64,000 nt of DNA from Cristatella mucedo (taxonomy: Eukaryota; Bryozoa; Phylactolaemata; Cristatellidae). The notes under the pieces were generated by a model. It was not told where the DNA came from. It was given only the letters and a program-made list of their open reading frames with translations, and did no database searches. Shown one piece after another: positions 1 through 11,394 of the stretch (positions are counted from its first letter, which is position 1; the number at the start of each line of letters is the position of its first letter). A program made the translations under genes and the position numbers. Where the stretch lies: NCBI GenBank assembly GCA_009760855.2, contig WPIO01000087.1:577001-641000 (forward strand). The letters are read 5' to 3'.

Positions 1-120
1 ACTTGACTGGTAGCCAGCGCAGGTCGGCGAAAAGTGGTATGACGTGGCAACTAAGATGCTCAAGACAGACAAGAGCTGTAAGCGTCTGAGCGCACAGGTT
101 GGAAATCCAGCAAGCTGTAG
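1..120 (-). mobile_element. LINE-A remnant (RT C-terminal part)
   Basis: The stretch matches the antisense of the other LINE-A copies, sharing the phrase meaning 'ctggtagccagtgcaggtcggc' in several variants (compare 8040, 18210 and 47172). It covers only part of the region after the RT thumb and is cut by the window edge. It holds stops and cannot be functional. Confidence 0.6.
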
Positions 121-2085
121 CAAAAAACTTTATCTCACACAGCGTGCAGAAAGTGAGCTTTTTCTGAAGGGCAATTGAGATAGTAAGTGGCATTGAAGTA
201 GAAGGCTGGGACGGCTGGTTAGGGTTTTACCAAATTCAGCAGCGGGAGAGTATATATTAGTCAGACGTTTCTCAAATGGAAGGAAGACAAAGCCAATTTC
301 CTATTGAAGATGAAATTGAAAAGCGCAACAATCCAAACCGGCTAGCCCAGCATTATTCCTGTAGCTTATGCGCGTTATCAGGATGTCCTCATCGGCATTG
401 ACTTTCCGCAATCCACTTGCACAGTCACTTCCTTCTGTCAAACTGCCTAGTCCCTCCTATGTAACGCTGCAAACGCTCGGGATGAGGTTTCATAACATCA
501 AAGCTGATTTAGAAGCCTCATTTTTATATCGAAAAAAGAGCCCCGGCGGCAAGCACCGCCGCTGGCAGCTGGAAATACAGGATCGCACAGTTGCAGGATT
601 TGAACTTACATGAAGAGCGAGCATCTTACAACAATGGGTGGGTGGGGGAGGGCTATCATGGGCCAGTTCAGAAAGTGACAATGCAGCCTATTGTATCCAG
701 ATGTTTCACAAATCCTGACTAGACTTGTGTAACTCACCACGTGTTAATGTTTTTTTTCTTGTGCATTAAAGCGATTGCAGCTAGTCCGCAACTATTTAGC
801 TATTAGGCTTTTCTATTACAACTGTCATCCCCATCATTTTTCAAATCACAAACTACTTAGGCTGTCTGCGGAGTGACCGAACTCAAAATATTAATAAACA
901 ATGGGCGTGCATCGTCCTGCGACCTCTAGGTGACCAGTACAGTAACCAACTGAACTATCAACACAACTTTACAGCCGTATATTTAGATTACTGATCGAGC
1001 TAAATATTGGCTTACTGCGTGAACTGAATGAGTTTCAATCTGTTTATTGCAAATTTTGTCGCAAAGTACGGCGTTAAATCTACTGTTTCCGGCTTCCAGC
1101 TTGCATATCGTTGCAAGAACGTTAGCAGGACCAGCGAGAAGGGCACAGTTCGTCACTTATCTAATCATTTGCACCGTCACCCAATCAAGCATAGTATCGC
1201 AATGAAATTTTGGTCACTTAACTTTAGGCTCCCATTCTCTTGCTATTTACCCACCTCAAATTCTGTCTAGTTACGTTATCGACCAACCAGCATAACAGAC
1301 TCCTATTGAAATGACCAGAAAATGAAAATTGTTTGTAATTTTTTTTAATCTGATAAGTGATTAGAGTAAATTTTGGGATGCTCTTTCAGAATTTGTAGCT
1401 TGTTTCAACTCAGCACGTCAGGATTTAAGAAAATTAATTTTTATTATCCAATACTATCACATGCAATACTTTCAGTTTTTGCAATCGCTTTATTGAAATA
1501 TCCTTAAGGTCTCTTACAATTTAAGCATAAGTCTTCCTTAATTTAGTCAACAGTTTTAAATTGCCTCTTCCTCGACTTTTTACTATGCTCTGAAAATTTA
1601 TTGTGACGCTTCAGGCTCCAACAGTTATCTTCCATGATAATATTCCAGCGACCTCGATACATACGTATTCACGCATGTTCTACTGGAATCTCTCACCCTT
1701 TCCTGGCTGCATGCTTCATAATTTGACGGAAAATAGTAATGGTTTATAAAATACATTAATACTTCTTCTCCTGCCAAGTGATTCCTAGAGTCGAATCATG
1801 TAATCGTGTTCTCAAAAATTCATATAAAACATAAAATTAATATTAGTATTATATGTACATATTCATCTAAAATTTAAAAAAAATGCATAGTCAGTAGACT
1901 TTCACTGCCAAGAAATTTCTCTACTAACTTTACATCATTCTATGCCTGCAACTTTAGCCGGTAATTTTTATGTAAACTGTTTGTCTTTGATCAATTAATT
2001 TTTTTCTGTATTTAGACTAACGATATAGACCGTTGGCGACAGATGCTTTTGCTCTGCATGTCATAGACTGTACACTTCGCTTAAA
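121..2085. other. AT-rich stretch, no gene seen
   Basis: Short open frames occur (for example 368-613 and 1028-1270) but none has recognisable motifs, biased composition or plausible splice flanks. From about 1300 the sequence is clearly AT-rich. I see no repeat family here. Confidence 0.5.
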
Positions 2086-2087
2086 AA

Positions 2088-2350
2088 ATTCTTACCCAAC
2101 GACAACTACTCTCCTGCTGCCGACTGTGGCTCATCTTTTTCAGTGGTCCTGAGCTGCTACTTCCATGCTACTCACTACCTCAACTGCTCTCCCGACTCTG
2201 CTATGCTTCCCACTTTCTCTTTTTTCCGTGAGATGAAGTCTGTTGGCTGCCTAATGCTTACGAAAGCCACTTAGGCTGTGAATGGGCTGTACAAAACTCT
2301 CCTGCGTAACATCCACATAGTCTTTGTTGCTTTGTGGAGTTGCAGACGGA
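2088..2350 (+). mobile_element. LINE-B 3' end
   Basis: This is the 3' end of a second LINE family. It runs from the 'caacgacaactactctcctgc' region through a variant of 'ctctcctgcgtaaca-cccacat'. The same block recurs at 16615-16870 (-), 22084-22510 (+), 53660-53760 (-) and 57960-58180 (-). The 22 kb copy shows the upstream reading frame with the phrase SLSSAGPRLWNSLP, typical of the C-terminus of CR1-like LINE ORF2 proteins. Only non-coding 3' sequence is kept here. Confidence 0.6.
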
Positions 2351-3589
2351 AATGAATTACATTGGATTACAACAATGCCAAATTAAATCTTTGCCTACTA
2401 ATTTGAGGAAAAGCTTAAAGATTTCAAAGAATTGGTTCAAAACGTTAGGGTAGCGTTCCATTTGTCCCACGCTTTATGTGCAAGGAGGACAATTAGCAAT
2501 TTAGTGCCATCGACAGGAGAATTCTCTAAAAAGTTGTCACTCCCGGGCACAAAATGAATTAGCTCTGGAAGTATTTCTTCCGGTAATGAAGAGCATTAGC
2601 ACGACATTCCCACAGACATAAAAAGCACGAACATTGTAGGCAGCCACCTTGAAATCCAAGGAAGGGGGTTATGAACTTCAAATCACCGCATGTCTGCCAT
2701 TTTTTTGGTTGCATTTAATGTCGTTGAGAAATACGTTCGAGTTTCAAAAGTGATTTTCATCCATATAAAATGTGAGACGGGGAATGCTCGTTTCCAACGC
2801 GGAGTAAAAATTTTTTTGAAACTGTAGCGGTTATATAAATCAATGACGAATATTGACTCAGTTGAGTCATAGCAAATTGTTTCATTTTATTAACTAGATC
2901 TTTGACGTTGCTGCAATAATGCAATCATCTAGTGAATTCTTCGTCGAAAGTTAGGGAAGAAACTATTTTTCCACGATAAATATACCACGAAAATATAGGA
3001 CCCGGCCAAAGAAAATTTCTCTCTTTTAATCAAGAACTGAGAAGTTTTGACTCTTTAAGCAGGTCATAGTATCTCACTAAGTCGTCAAAATCACATTGCG
3101 ACAGTTGCTTAGGTATGCATCAAACGTCACCTTTAGTTGAATTCTAATCACTGTCAGTCAATAAATCATCAAGTGTAGCAGGTGAAACATAAACTACCAC
3201 CTAATCACTGCCTGGTCAGCATAAGTCGCATCGCTGATTATAGATTTTGATATTTAATTCTAGGGTTATTTTGCATGCTGATGCCCTGCACCTTAGTGAT
3301 GCAGAAATAACAAGCCGAAGCATGGTCAATTTGTTTTCTTCATCGATACTCCAAAAGGCATGCGTTAGTTTGACCTTTAAATCTTGTCTCAGATTTTCTA
3401 CAAACGGCTTGATCACCAAAGGAGGTGCCCATTTATTATCCTAATCTCCAAGTTTGCCTCCAAAGGAAGCGTGATTGAACTGTTTGATCTATGTAGTAAT
3501 CGGTAGCCTTTGTTCTTTTTTAAGAATATCCAGAAGATGTTAGCATATTGATAAATATAAACTAAATAAATAAACTTGATAAATAAGCA
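2351..3589. other. AT-rich stretch, no gene seen
   Basis: There is no recognisable coding exon, RNA gene or repeat of the families in this window. Two overlapping short frames on opposite strands (3216-3444) have no support. Confidence 0.45.
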
Positions 3590-4685
3590 AACTCGGTGTG
3601 ATTCAGAAATTGGAAAGGCTGAAGCTCAAAATTGGCTCCGCCAGCATATCTCCTGTTGAATCAGCTCGAAATCTAGGTGTCATATTCCAAAGTGACCTCT
3701 CGTTAGACGACCACTTCGGCTCTACAGTCAAATCTGCCTATTTTCAGCTTCATGATATTGCTAAAATTCGGGCTTGTTTAGATAATGATACCATGTCTAA
3801 GTTGGTCGATGCATTTGTCACATCCCGTCTTGACTTCTGTAACTCACTACTTGCTGGCCTACCAGCATGTGCAATCAGGCGATTACAGCTGGTGCAAAAC
3901 TCTGCAGGTAGACTTGTCTGTCGTGAATGTTACAGTTGCCACATCACACCACTTCTCGCCATCCTGCACTGGCTACCAGTCAAGCAACGGATCGACTTCA
4001 AACTTGTTTCGCTCACTTTTAGCTTTTAGGTTACTTCACTCTTTGGCACCAACCTATCTCTCAGATCTACTCCCCCATCAGGCCAAGCGTCATACCACCT
4101 GGTTTTCGAAATCCAACAGTCTACCAATACCTCGTACAAGACTCAAGTCCCTTTTGAGACCGTGCTTTTAGTTCGTATGCTCCCAAAGACAGGAAGTCAC
4201 TCCCGACTTGTGTCACAACATCCCCTGACCTGACCACATTTAAAAGGAACTTAAAAAGACACCTATTTAGAACGCATTTAGTGGGTCCCTGTGACTCGTC
4301 TTTCACGTGCTTATGCGTGCTAACACTGTGCATGCTGCCACTAACCACATTTGCATGCTGACCCTGTGCATGTCACCCCTAACCGTGTTATTCATAGTGT
4401 TTATGAAGCGTGATATTATATAATATATAATAATTCATTTATATAGCGCCCCAAGAGAACTTAATCTCCATTCAGGCGCTTCACATATGCCTCGGGGCTC
4501 GAGCCCACGACCTCAGTCAGACCTTGGTCGGGGCGAGCACCTTCATCGCTAGACCAAACCAGCTCGGCGGATTACTCACCATTCAATCGCGTTTCCCTTT
4601 GCAGCAAATGTAAAGCGCCTAGAAAGAGATTGATTTCTCTGAGGGCTCTTTATCAAGTGCGTTATTATTATTATTATTACACTCC
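3590..4685 (+). mobile_element. LINE-A 3' half, interrupted by SINE-A
   Basis: The 3598-4029 frame encodes the C-terminal RT/thumb part of an L2/CR1-like non-LTR retrotransposon ORF2, with phrases such as ARNLGVIFQSDLSLDDH, TSRLDFCNSLLAGLP and LHWLPVKQRIDFK. After a frameshift near 4025 the rest of the C-terminus continues in the other frames to about 4275. The 3' untranslated part follows, then a hairpin and an ATT trinucleotide tail (4655-4680). A SINE-A copy in the opposite orientation sits at 4436-4568, splitting the 3' UTR. The copy is 5'-truncated and dead. Confidence 0.85.
4436..4568 (-). mobile_element. SINE-A copy nested in LINE-A
   Basis: Read on the - strand it starts with a tRNA-like head: an A-box-like segment around 'tggtttggtctagcg' and a B-box-like 'gggctcgagcccc'. 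It ends with the hairpin and AT-rich tail shared with LINE-A. LINE-A sequence resumes directly after it, so this SINE is younger than its host. Confidence 0.8.
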
Positions 4686-5069
4686 ATTGGAATTGAAAGA
4701 CAAAAATACATTTTGTTAAATTTCAATCCTTTTATAGAAATATTTGGTAACTATGCTAGTAAATATTGAAACTGACAGCTGACTGGCATCTCTTAATGAC
4801 AAGAGTTTGCGAAATTGAAGATGCAGCTAAAAATCACCCGTTTCTCACAAGTACTGCTCTTCTATTGTGAGGTCCAATAGGTGCTTGTGCCAGCTGACGA
4901 TTTGACTGCTTCTAGTAATGGTTGTCCTCATGGCTTCAGAGAGTTCAGAGTGAATTGTCTTTGTGAGTCTTATGTGCTCTCAAACTCTCCTTGCATTTTG
5001 TAAATGATGGATGGGATTCATTTTCAGCAGATGCGAATTTTCATAGCAGATTTATTTTCCTTGAAAAGT
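4686..5069. other. No gene seen
   Basis: Unique-looking AT-rich sequence with no motif I can support. Confidence 0.4.
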
Positions 5070-5070
5070 C

Positions 5071-5151
<81 letters not shown>

Positions 5152-5177
5152 TGTGTGTGTGTGTGTGCGTGTGTGTG
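5070..5177. repeat. (TA)n(GT)n microsatellite
   Basis: About nine TA units are followed by about 45 GT units with a few substitutions (TATG, GTGC). The open frames through it, read as Cys-Val repeats, are artefacts of the repeat. Confidence 0.97.
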
Positions 5178-5591
5178 AATTACAATTGATAATAGTAGTA
5201 CTGTTGCTACAAACTTAATACCTACGCTTCCGAGGACGAGGAAGTAGGCGGGCTGAGAGCGACACTAGAGATTCGCTAGCCTGTGCTGAGTTTCGACAAT
5301 CAAGTTATCCTAGGACAAGTGTAGGATATTATACTTAGATCAATGACTGCCGATCGCTCAGACAGTAGGTTTCCATAGGTGGCTGTAGATTTTCGTTCGG
5401 AAAGGTTTCGGGCTACCTATCAACGATATTTCCAAAGTCACCATCACGCATTGACCAAGTTGATGGGAAACGTTGACTGCCTCGAAAATACTCCCGAGTA
5501 CAGCTTGTCGTTGTCGCTCTGCCAATGAGGAGACTCTTCATGAGGAGCACATTTTAACCTTTAGACAAATGCCTGAGATGCCTACCACTGA

Positions 5592-5867
5592 ACGTGGAGG
5601 CTAACCAAACCCTTAAATAGGGTATACGCAATTTCACTAAATGCAGAGCATACCAATAGACTGGAGTTCAAAGGGATTCTTGAACGCTCGGCTGCCACCG
5701 GAGCGGCCACCGCCTCATATGCTCCTGCAGCCGCCTCATATGCTCCTGCAGCCGCCTTAGATATTATTGCAGCAGCAGCCGCAGGAGCTGCAGCAGCACC
5801 AGTGATCGCCCCTCAAGGCTTTATTAGCCAACCACTGGCGACTTTTTTTCTTTTCTATTGCACCCAG
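5592..5867 (+). CDS. Possible Ala-rich exon upstream of the kelch frame
   Basis: One frame stays open from about 5592 to a donor at 5868 (CAG|GTCATC). It contains two exact copies of a 21-bp unit at 5715-5756, read as Ala-Ala-Ser-Tyr-Ala-Pro-Ala, then an Ala run. It ends in phase 0. An acceptor at 5930-5931 (CCTCAG) would join it in frame to the kelch reading frame after a 65-nt intron. No homologue is recognised and the intron would be very short, so this is a proposal from phase and openness only. Confidence 0.25.
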
Positions 5868-5934
5868 GTCATCCTCTTAGCTGACGTTGTAGGACTATCG
5901 GTTCCACAAGCTCAGAGCCAAGATACCTCAGGCA

Positions 5935-6858
5935 ATGGCTCGGCTAAGCATGCGGCCTTATAACTGGTGTCATCACACCAGCGCTATAGTTGGAAGGACT
6001 ATTTATTCGTTCGGTCATTCTCCCGGCAGTCACACCTCCAGCGCGGCGATCGGCGTTCGGGCGTTCAACTGCGATGCGTACGCTTGGTCAGACGTGACAG
6101 CTGAACTCGCAAATGCGAATGCACCTCACGAAGCGTTTAACGGCACTGCAATTGCTCACAGTGAAGGTGTCTATCTGCTCGGGAAAGGTGCGACAGGTGA
6201 AGATTTGAGCCTGCAACTATTCCGCTTTGATATAGCTTCTAATCGTTGGTCGCGTCCAGTGACTGCAGGAATGGCACCCCGACCACTGTGGGAACATATG
6301 TCATGCTTGGTCGAGCAAACCATATACGTGTGCTTTGTTGCTGGTGGACCGCCGAGTACGAAGCTGGAAGTGCATGGCCTCGACCTAGAGACAATGATCT
6401 GGAGCCAGCGTGTATCTAGCTACAATCTGCCATCGTCCGTTAAATTAAGCTTCGTATTTCCATGGAATAACGTCATCATTGCCGGGATTCTCGGTGACTA
6501 CTCATACGAACATGGTTGGAATCTTCGAACTATATTTTTGGATACTTGTAAAAATGAGATTAGCACGCCCCCAACGATTGGCGAAGCCCCTGCTAACTCA
6601 ATGCGCATCATTGCCTTTAAGCGTAATCAAAAATTAATCTTGCTCCAAAGCCGTTACTTTCCAGTGAGCTTTGGACTTCAATATGTTGATTCGGTCTATC
6701 TTTTTGATCCAGAAATTCTTCACTGGAAACAGACAGTGCTGCCAAATTTAGAGTGGACAGATTTAATGAGGGATAAATTGGTTTGTTGCCACTGCTGTGA
6801 TGAAAAAGTTTTCGCTTTATGTAACTGTGAGAATCTTCGAAATGTTTTGCACGGTTGA
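5935..6858 (+). CDS. Kelch-repeat beta-propeller protein (possibly an exon of a larger gene)
   Basis: An uninterrupted 307-residue frame. It shows the kelch-blade signature (hydrophobic-x-[YFL]-[DN]-x5-W) at about residues 44-51 (FNCDAYAW), 98-105 (FDIASNRW), 148-156 (LDLETMIW) and 257-264 (FDPEILHW). These are preceded by short beta-rich strands such as TIYSFGH and GVYLLGKG, where the usual Gly-Gly has decayed. Kelch propellers are protein-interaction modules, often a substrate-binding part of cullin-3 ligases, but no BTB or BACK domain is visible upstream, so no specific role can be given. The C-terminus is Cys-rich (CCHCCDE). The chosen ATG lies three bases after a possible splice acceptor (CCTCAG), so the true start may be an upstream exon. 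No consensus AATAAA was seen nearby. Confidence 0.65.
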   Translation: MARLSMRPYNWCHHTSAIVGRTIYSFGHSPGSHTSSAAIGVRAFNCDAYAWSDVTAELANANAPHEAFNGTAIAHSEGVYLLGKGATGEDLSLQLFRFDIASNRWSRPVTAGMAPRPLWEHMSCLVEQTIYVCFVAGGPPSTKLEVHGLDLETMIWSQRVSSYNLPSSVKLSFVFPWNNVIIAGILGDYSYEHGWNLRTIFLDTCKNEISTPPTIGEAPANSMRIIAFKRNQKLILLQSRYFPVSFGLQYVDSVYLFDPEILHWKQTVLPNLEWTDLMRDKLVCCHCCDEKVFALCNCENLRNVLHG

Positions 6859-7012
6859 AGAGTTAAATTTCCATATAGAATACACAGTTTTCCCTGGCTT
6901 GTTTATAAATCTTACGCTGTGGTGAGTGTCCCAACAAGAATAAGCAGTAACAAGTAGTTAACCTGAACGTTCTAAGGAGAGGTACTTGCTTAAACCCAAT
7001 AAGGGGAACTCC

Positions 7013-7015
7013 ACT

Positions 7016-7067
<52 letters not shown>

Positions 7068-7107
7068 ATATATATGTGTGTGCGTGCACGTGTTTGTGTG
7101 TGTGTCT
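7013..7107. repeat. (TA)n(GT)n microsatellite
   Basis: Short TA run, a GT run of about 17 units, another TA patch and an imperfect GT run. It lies 150 bp after the kelch frame. Confidence 0.95.
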
Positions 7108-7875
7108 TTAAATATGAGTGTGCGTGTGCTCGTGATCGGGCAGGCTCATGGACGCGCGTAAATGGAGGTATATTCATATGGGAAAGCATATGTGTCAATG
7201 CTTACAGAGATCGTGTAAAATGAATAGAGTGGTAGTCCACCTTGGAGCTTGAGGCCTTATAAATCTGTGGTTTATCGTGAATGATATTTCTTTACTTTGG
7301 CTTCTTCGTCTGAGCCTGATACATCGAATGTCCTTCATCCTTCGCAATGGCTTCTCTCGAAAGGCGTTTTAAAGCAATGAGAGAGATTTTCATTTCATAG
7401 GTCTCTTTTTATGCAATTTATTATCGCAATTTTCTCATATAGAGACACTAAGAAAAAAACATGTGGGCAAGACAAAGGGCTTAACGGCAGTTGCAAGTAT
7501 GCAGAAAATATCATTTCACTACAGCTGCGATAATGCGGGTGACATATTTAATAGCCGTTTAGATGATAGGAATATTTATACCCAATCCGACATCATGTTA
7601 GATCTACTCAACAATTTTGTCTTAAATGTTGCAGTTATTTTGTCCGGCCTCAAATTAACAGTACGCTGTTAACTTACTGGATTCGACACATTGTCGATGA
7701 ATCCACAGCCCTCTGTAGCTCATGAACCAACGCTGCTATGGTCCCGGCCTCCCTGAAAAAAGCCGTTCTGCCATCGACGTGTTAAACGCCGGCCAAGTAC
7801 ACTGCCCGGACTTCATAAGGTGAATTGTTGGCTACCTGTAGCCTCTGAAGTGTTGCCATATCCCTTCATCTACAT
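7108..7875. other. No gene seen
   Basis: AT-rich sequence with only short unsupported frames (for example 7463-7672). No repeat family recognised. Confidence 0.4.
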
Positions 7876-8310
7876 TCAAAATCGAAAGCTGCAGATCATA
7901 CGGGGAGAAAAACGGTGTAGAAAAGTGGGTGGTACGATGCCTAGCTTGTTAGGGCAGTAGATCTGATAGGCAGGCTGGAGCCAAAGAATGAAGGAACCTA
8001 AATGTGAGCGACAAAACCTTGACGTCGATGCGTTGCTTGACTGGTAGCCAGTGCAAGTCAGCGAGAATTGGTGCGATGTGGCAATAGCAACGCTCATAAT
8101 AGACAAGCCTAGCTGTGGAGTTTTGCACCAGCTATGAGCGGCGCCTGATTGCACAAGCCCGTAGACCAGCAAGCAAAGAGTTAGAGAAGTTAAGACGGGA
8201 TGACACAATGCATGGAACAACTTAGATGTAGTACCCCTGTCTAAGAAGGCCCGAATTTTAGGAATGCTGTGTAGCTGAAAGTAGGCAGACTTTATTTTAA
8301 AGCTGATGAA
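7876..8310 (-). mobile_element. LINE-A remnant
   Basis: On the - strand this is the C-terminal RT part of LINE-A. The open frame 8220-7876 reads largely in a shifted frame compared with the copies at 3.6 and 14.5 kb, so the copy carries frameshifts. It ends near 8310, where a SINE-A copy follows. Confidence 0.75.
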
Positions 8311-8338
8311 TGTGATATAAAATTACAAAAATATAAAA

Positions 8339-8468
8339 TAAAATAGCTCCCCAAGAGAACTTAATCTTTATTCAGGCGCTTCACGTATGCGTTGGGGCTC
8401 GAGCCCACGACTTCAGCCAGACCTTGATCGGGGCGAGCACCTTAACCGCTGGACCAAACCAGCTCGGT
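8339..8468 (-). mobile_element. SINE-A copy
   Basis: On the - strand it has the tRNA-like head (B-box-like 'gggctcgagcccc') followed by the hairpin and tail of the family. It abuts the truncated LINE-A copy, in the same orientation. Confidence 0.8.
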
Positions 8469-11389
8469 GACGACGGTTCCTACCAGTTTGACATTCTAGA
8501 TCTTCTTTGCAGAAACAGCTTAAAATATGAAATAAATCATCGCATTGTACGCAACTGTATATATCCACATACCCATACTCATCTACAACGATGACGGCAG
8601 CTTCGAACTTAATTTCTTGGGGATTTGACCTGACACCTGCATCGGTAATATTCGGTCTTATCCAGCCTCCTGCTGGAGCGCAGAAAAGTTGCGGGCGTGA
8701 CTAAGTCTGCCATGAATGTTTTCTGTATCATTTGACCGATTGTACCATGAGCTATAAAGCTCCAGTCAACTTAGTATTTCGCTCTGTGTACTTTAAAACT
8801 AGGCTTACGACCGTATAAAGTATACCAGAAATTATGCTGCCACTGCTCCTGCTGTTGACGTAACGTATCATGAACATTAACCTGATCATATAATACTCCT
8901 AACCGCAGCTTCTGTTTATCCACAAGCTCAGAAAAGACTACTCTGAACAGTTCTCAAAAAAGCTGTTGTAGAAGCTCATCACCAAAATTCCCATTGAAAC
9001 AGAGGAATTCCAGACAGACGACGCCAACAACTCAAATAAAAAATAGTTTAATGAAGTATGATAGTGAACACGAACATTGCTTTGAGGATTTAGGCTCAGT
9101 CCATTCATGCGTCGTTTGGCATGATTTGCAGCTGCTGTTACTACAAAAGTGCCCAGTGTCCATAGAAAACTTATTCAGAGATTCCACGGGACTATTTAAA
9201 GCATCTAGAACGCATGCAACACTCGCCAAGCACGTAACGTTGTGATTCACAGATGCCTCACTAAGAAACAGTCAAGCAAATTTCGGTCATCATTGTCTGC
9301 GGACACAGGCGATACTGTTAAATTCCATGTACGTTCTGGAGTCACACAATGGTATTCCACCGGAAACGGTTGTGCACCTTCACGTGACATGGTCCTGGAA
9401 ATAATGACAAAGTATCATGACCCTGATTTACGATAGAGAGTTCAATGGCAGCTCTGCCGAAATATTTATTCAGTCCCCTACCAATATCCTGTAACCGAAG
9501 GTGCATTGACGGGGCGTGGCGCTCGTGGTACTATCACCGGACACCTGAAAGGCGTGGATATCTAGCATTGGATTGCCTAGGCATCATGGCATCACTCAGC
9601 AACCGCCGTGCCCACCAACGCTCTCCATAATGGGACAATCCTGAGCAGAAACTACGCTGAGCATGCCGGTTCCGTTAACCGCTCCTCGACAAACTGTGAT
9701 GGCCCCGTCAAGTGCCGTCTGGCAACTGCCGCTCACTGTTATCTGTTTGCAAATGAGCAACGAAGAGTTCAAGTGCGACGGTGCGAAAGGCGCACGAAAT
9801 CAATTGAAGCGAATAGACCACTGAAAGCTACTCCACTAGGATCACGAGCAGGTCCTAGGGCTTCTAGCTAATCGGAATGTGTCATAATGGCCGCCGTCAG
9901 GGAAGCGAGTCGTTGTGTGAAGACCCTGCAGATGCCATTGCACAAAATGGATGCTGCTTTTTTGCGAGTAGTGTCATCCGAGAGAATCCTTCTTGTCTAT
10001 GGTGAGTTTTTAAAAGACATGCAGAAGGAGGGACGAACGGAAGGAGGGACAGACAGACGGACAAGTGAACGGATGGACGGACGGATATACAGACGGAGGG
10101 ATAGCTACTGGAGATCTCGATACCACTCGAGAGCACTGACCGGTCGGCGCAGAGCAATCAAGCCTCCAAGAGCCACTCAGAGGGTCGAGGAGCTGGGCAA
10201 AGCGACGGTGGGTGCACTTGCTCCTCGTGCGGCGTCGAAGGGGGTCGTCCCGGAAGCCTCGGCCGGCTGAGGTCGAGGAGCCATTTTCCCAGTCGCGTGG
10301 CACTGTCTTTGACCGGGGGGAGGGGAGTGGACAGTTCAGACTGACGGGTGGTGCATAAACGTGCAGTCGAGAGGCCATCGAGTCGACGCGATGCGTTCTT
10401 GCCTGCGAGTGAGCAACGGAAATATGCGTTTTTTGTTTTAATGCCCTCACAATGACGCCGAACCATAGACGAATGACGAAAGTCGATCTCTCCTGGCGGC
10501 AGTGCATTAAAAGGCACGAGCTGAGCAACGCAGCTGGCGACTGCTTACACTTTCAGAGAAATCCAGCGGCAACGTCTGGCTCAAAGCCTCCAGCGTAGGA
10601 GCAACGTAAACACTCGCAGATGCATCAGCGAACCGGCCGTCAGCTGACATCGCACCATTGCCTGTGAGACACCTTTACAGACGTGATAGGCGGTTTTTGA
10701 GATTTGTGTCGCATTCGTGGCAGCTACGAGCTCATTGGCTTAACGAGATGAGTACAGCGGCAAAGTCAGAAAGCAACGTAGGACGAGTTTTATGGTTGGC
10801 CAGATCAGCAGGAATCAGATCATGGGAGGTAACGTAGTCTGCGAAGGTGAAGATGCAGCCTGCCTTTGTTGAGCATCAATTTATAGCCGTTATTAGCCGT
10901 GAAGGTTGAATGGGCCGTTACGCTTCTTAGAGCTGCATAGACTCAGCAATGTGAGCTTAGCACTAAGCTGCATATGCTGCAGCATAACAGCCCCGGCGAA
11001 AGCAGGCGTCGAAGCACAAGCACAATAACTAGTTTTAACACTGTTATAAAGGCCCCGTAGCGACAGTGGCTAGTGAAGTGAAATCCGTGGTTACGAAAGC
11101 AGCGTGCCTCGAGACGCCACGCCCCTCACAAGCACCGCTCACACCAGTCTTACTAGAGGCTGGAAGCACTGCTGACGACGACCCTTTGACGACGACGACG
11201 ACCCTCTTTTCGTACAATACGATGGCAGGAAGGCAGGCGGTAGCAGAGCGCCTTCAGTCAGCAAGAGTGCGAATGGCATACTATTCACAGTATTAGCAGC
11301 ATGTAATTCTTGAAGGCCAGTCTAACCCGTCTAAGCCAAATGAAACGCGAGAGAGCAGCGAGCATCAAGCATAGCAGCTACACGGTGGC
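8469..11389. other. Intergenic stretch without a supported gene
   Basis: Several frames of 60-170 codons exist on both strands (for example 9887-10270, 10528-10010) but they overlap each other and show no motifs or homology that I can recognise. A purine-rich patch of GACG/GGAC-type imperfect repeats lies at about 10020-10110. GC content rises between 9.9 and 10.4 kb. A short GAC run occurs near 11180-11200. Confidence 0.4.
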
Positions 11390-11394
11390 TTAAG

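Noticed and set aside
5004-5218. Cys-Val repeat frames over the GT tract
   Set aside because: A product of the (GT)n microsatellite.
10010-10528. 172-codon - strand frame and overlapping 119-codon frame
   Set aside because: Low-complexity Ser/Arg/Pro content follows the purine/pyrimidine skew. Frames overlap on both strands and nothing is recognised.
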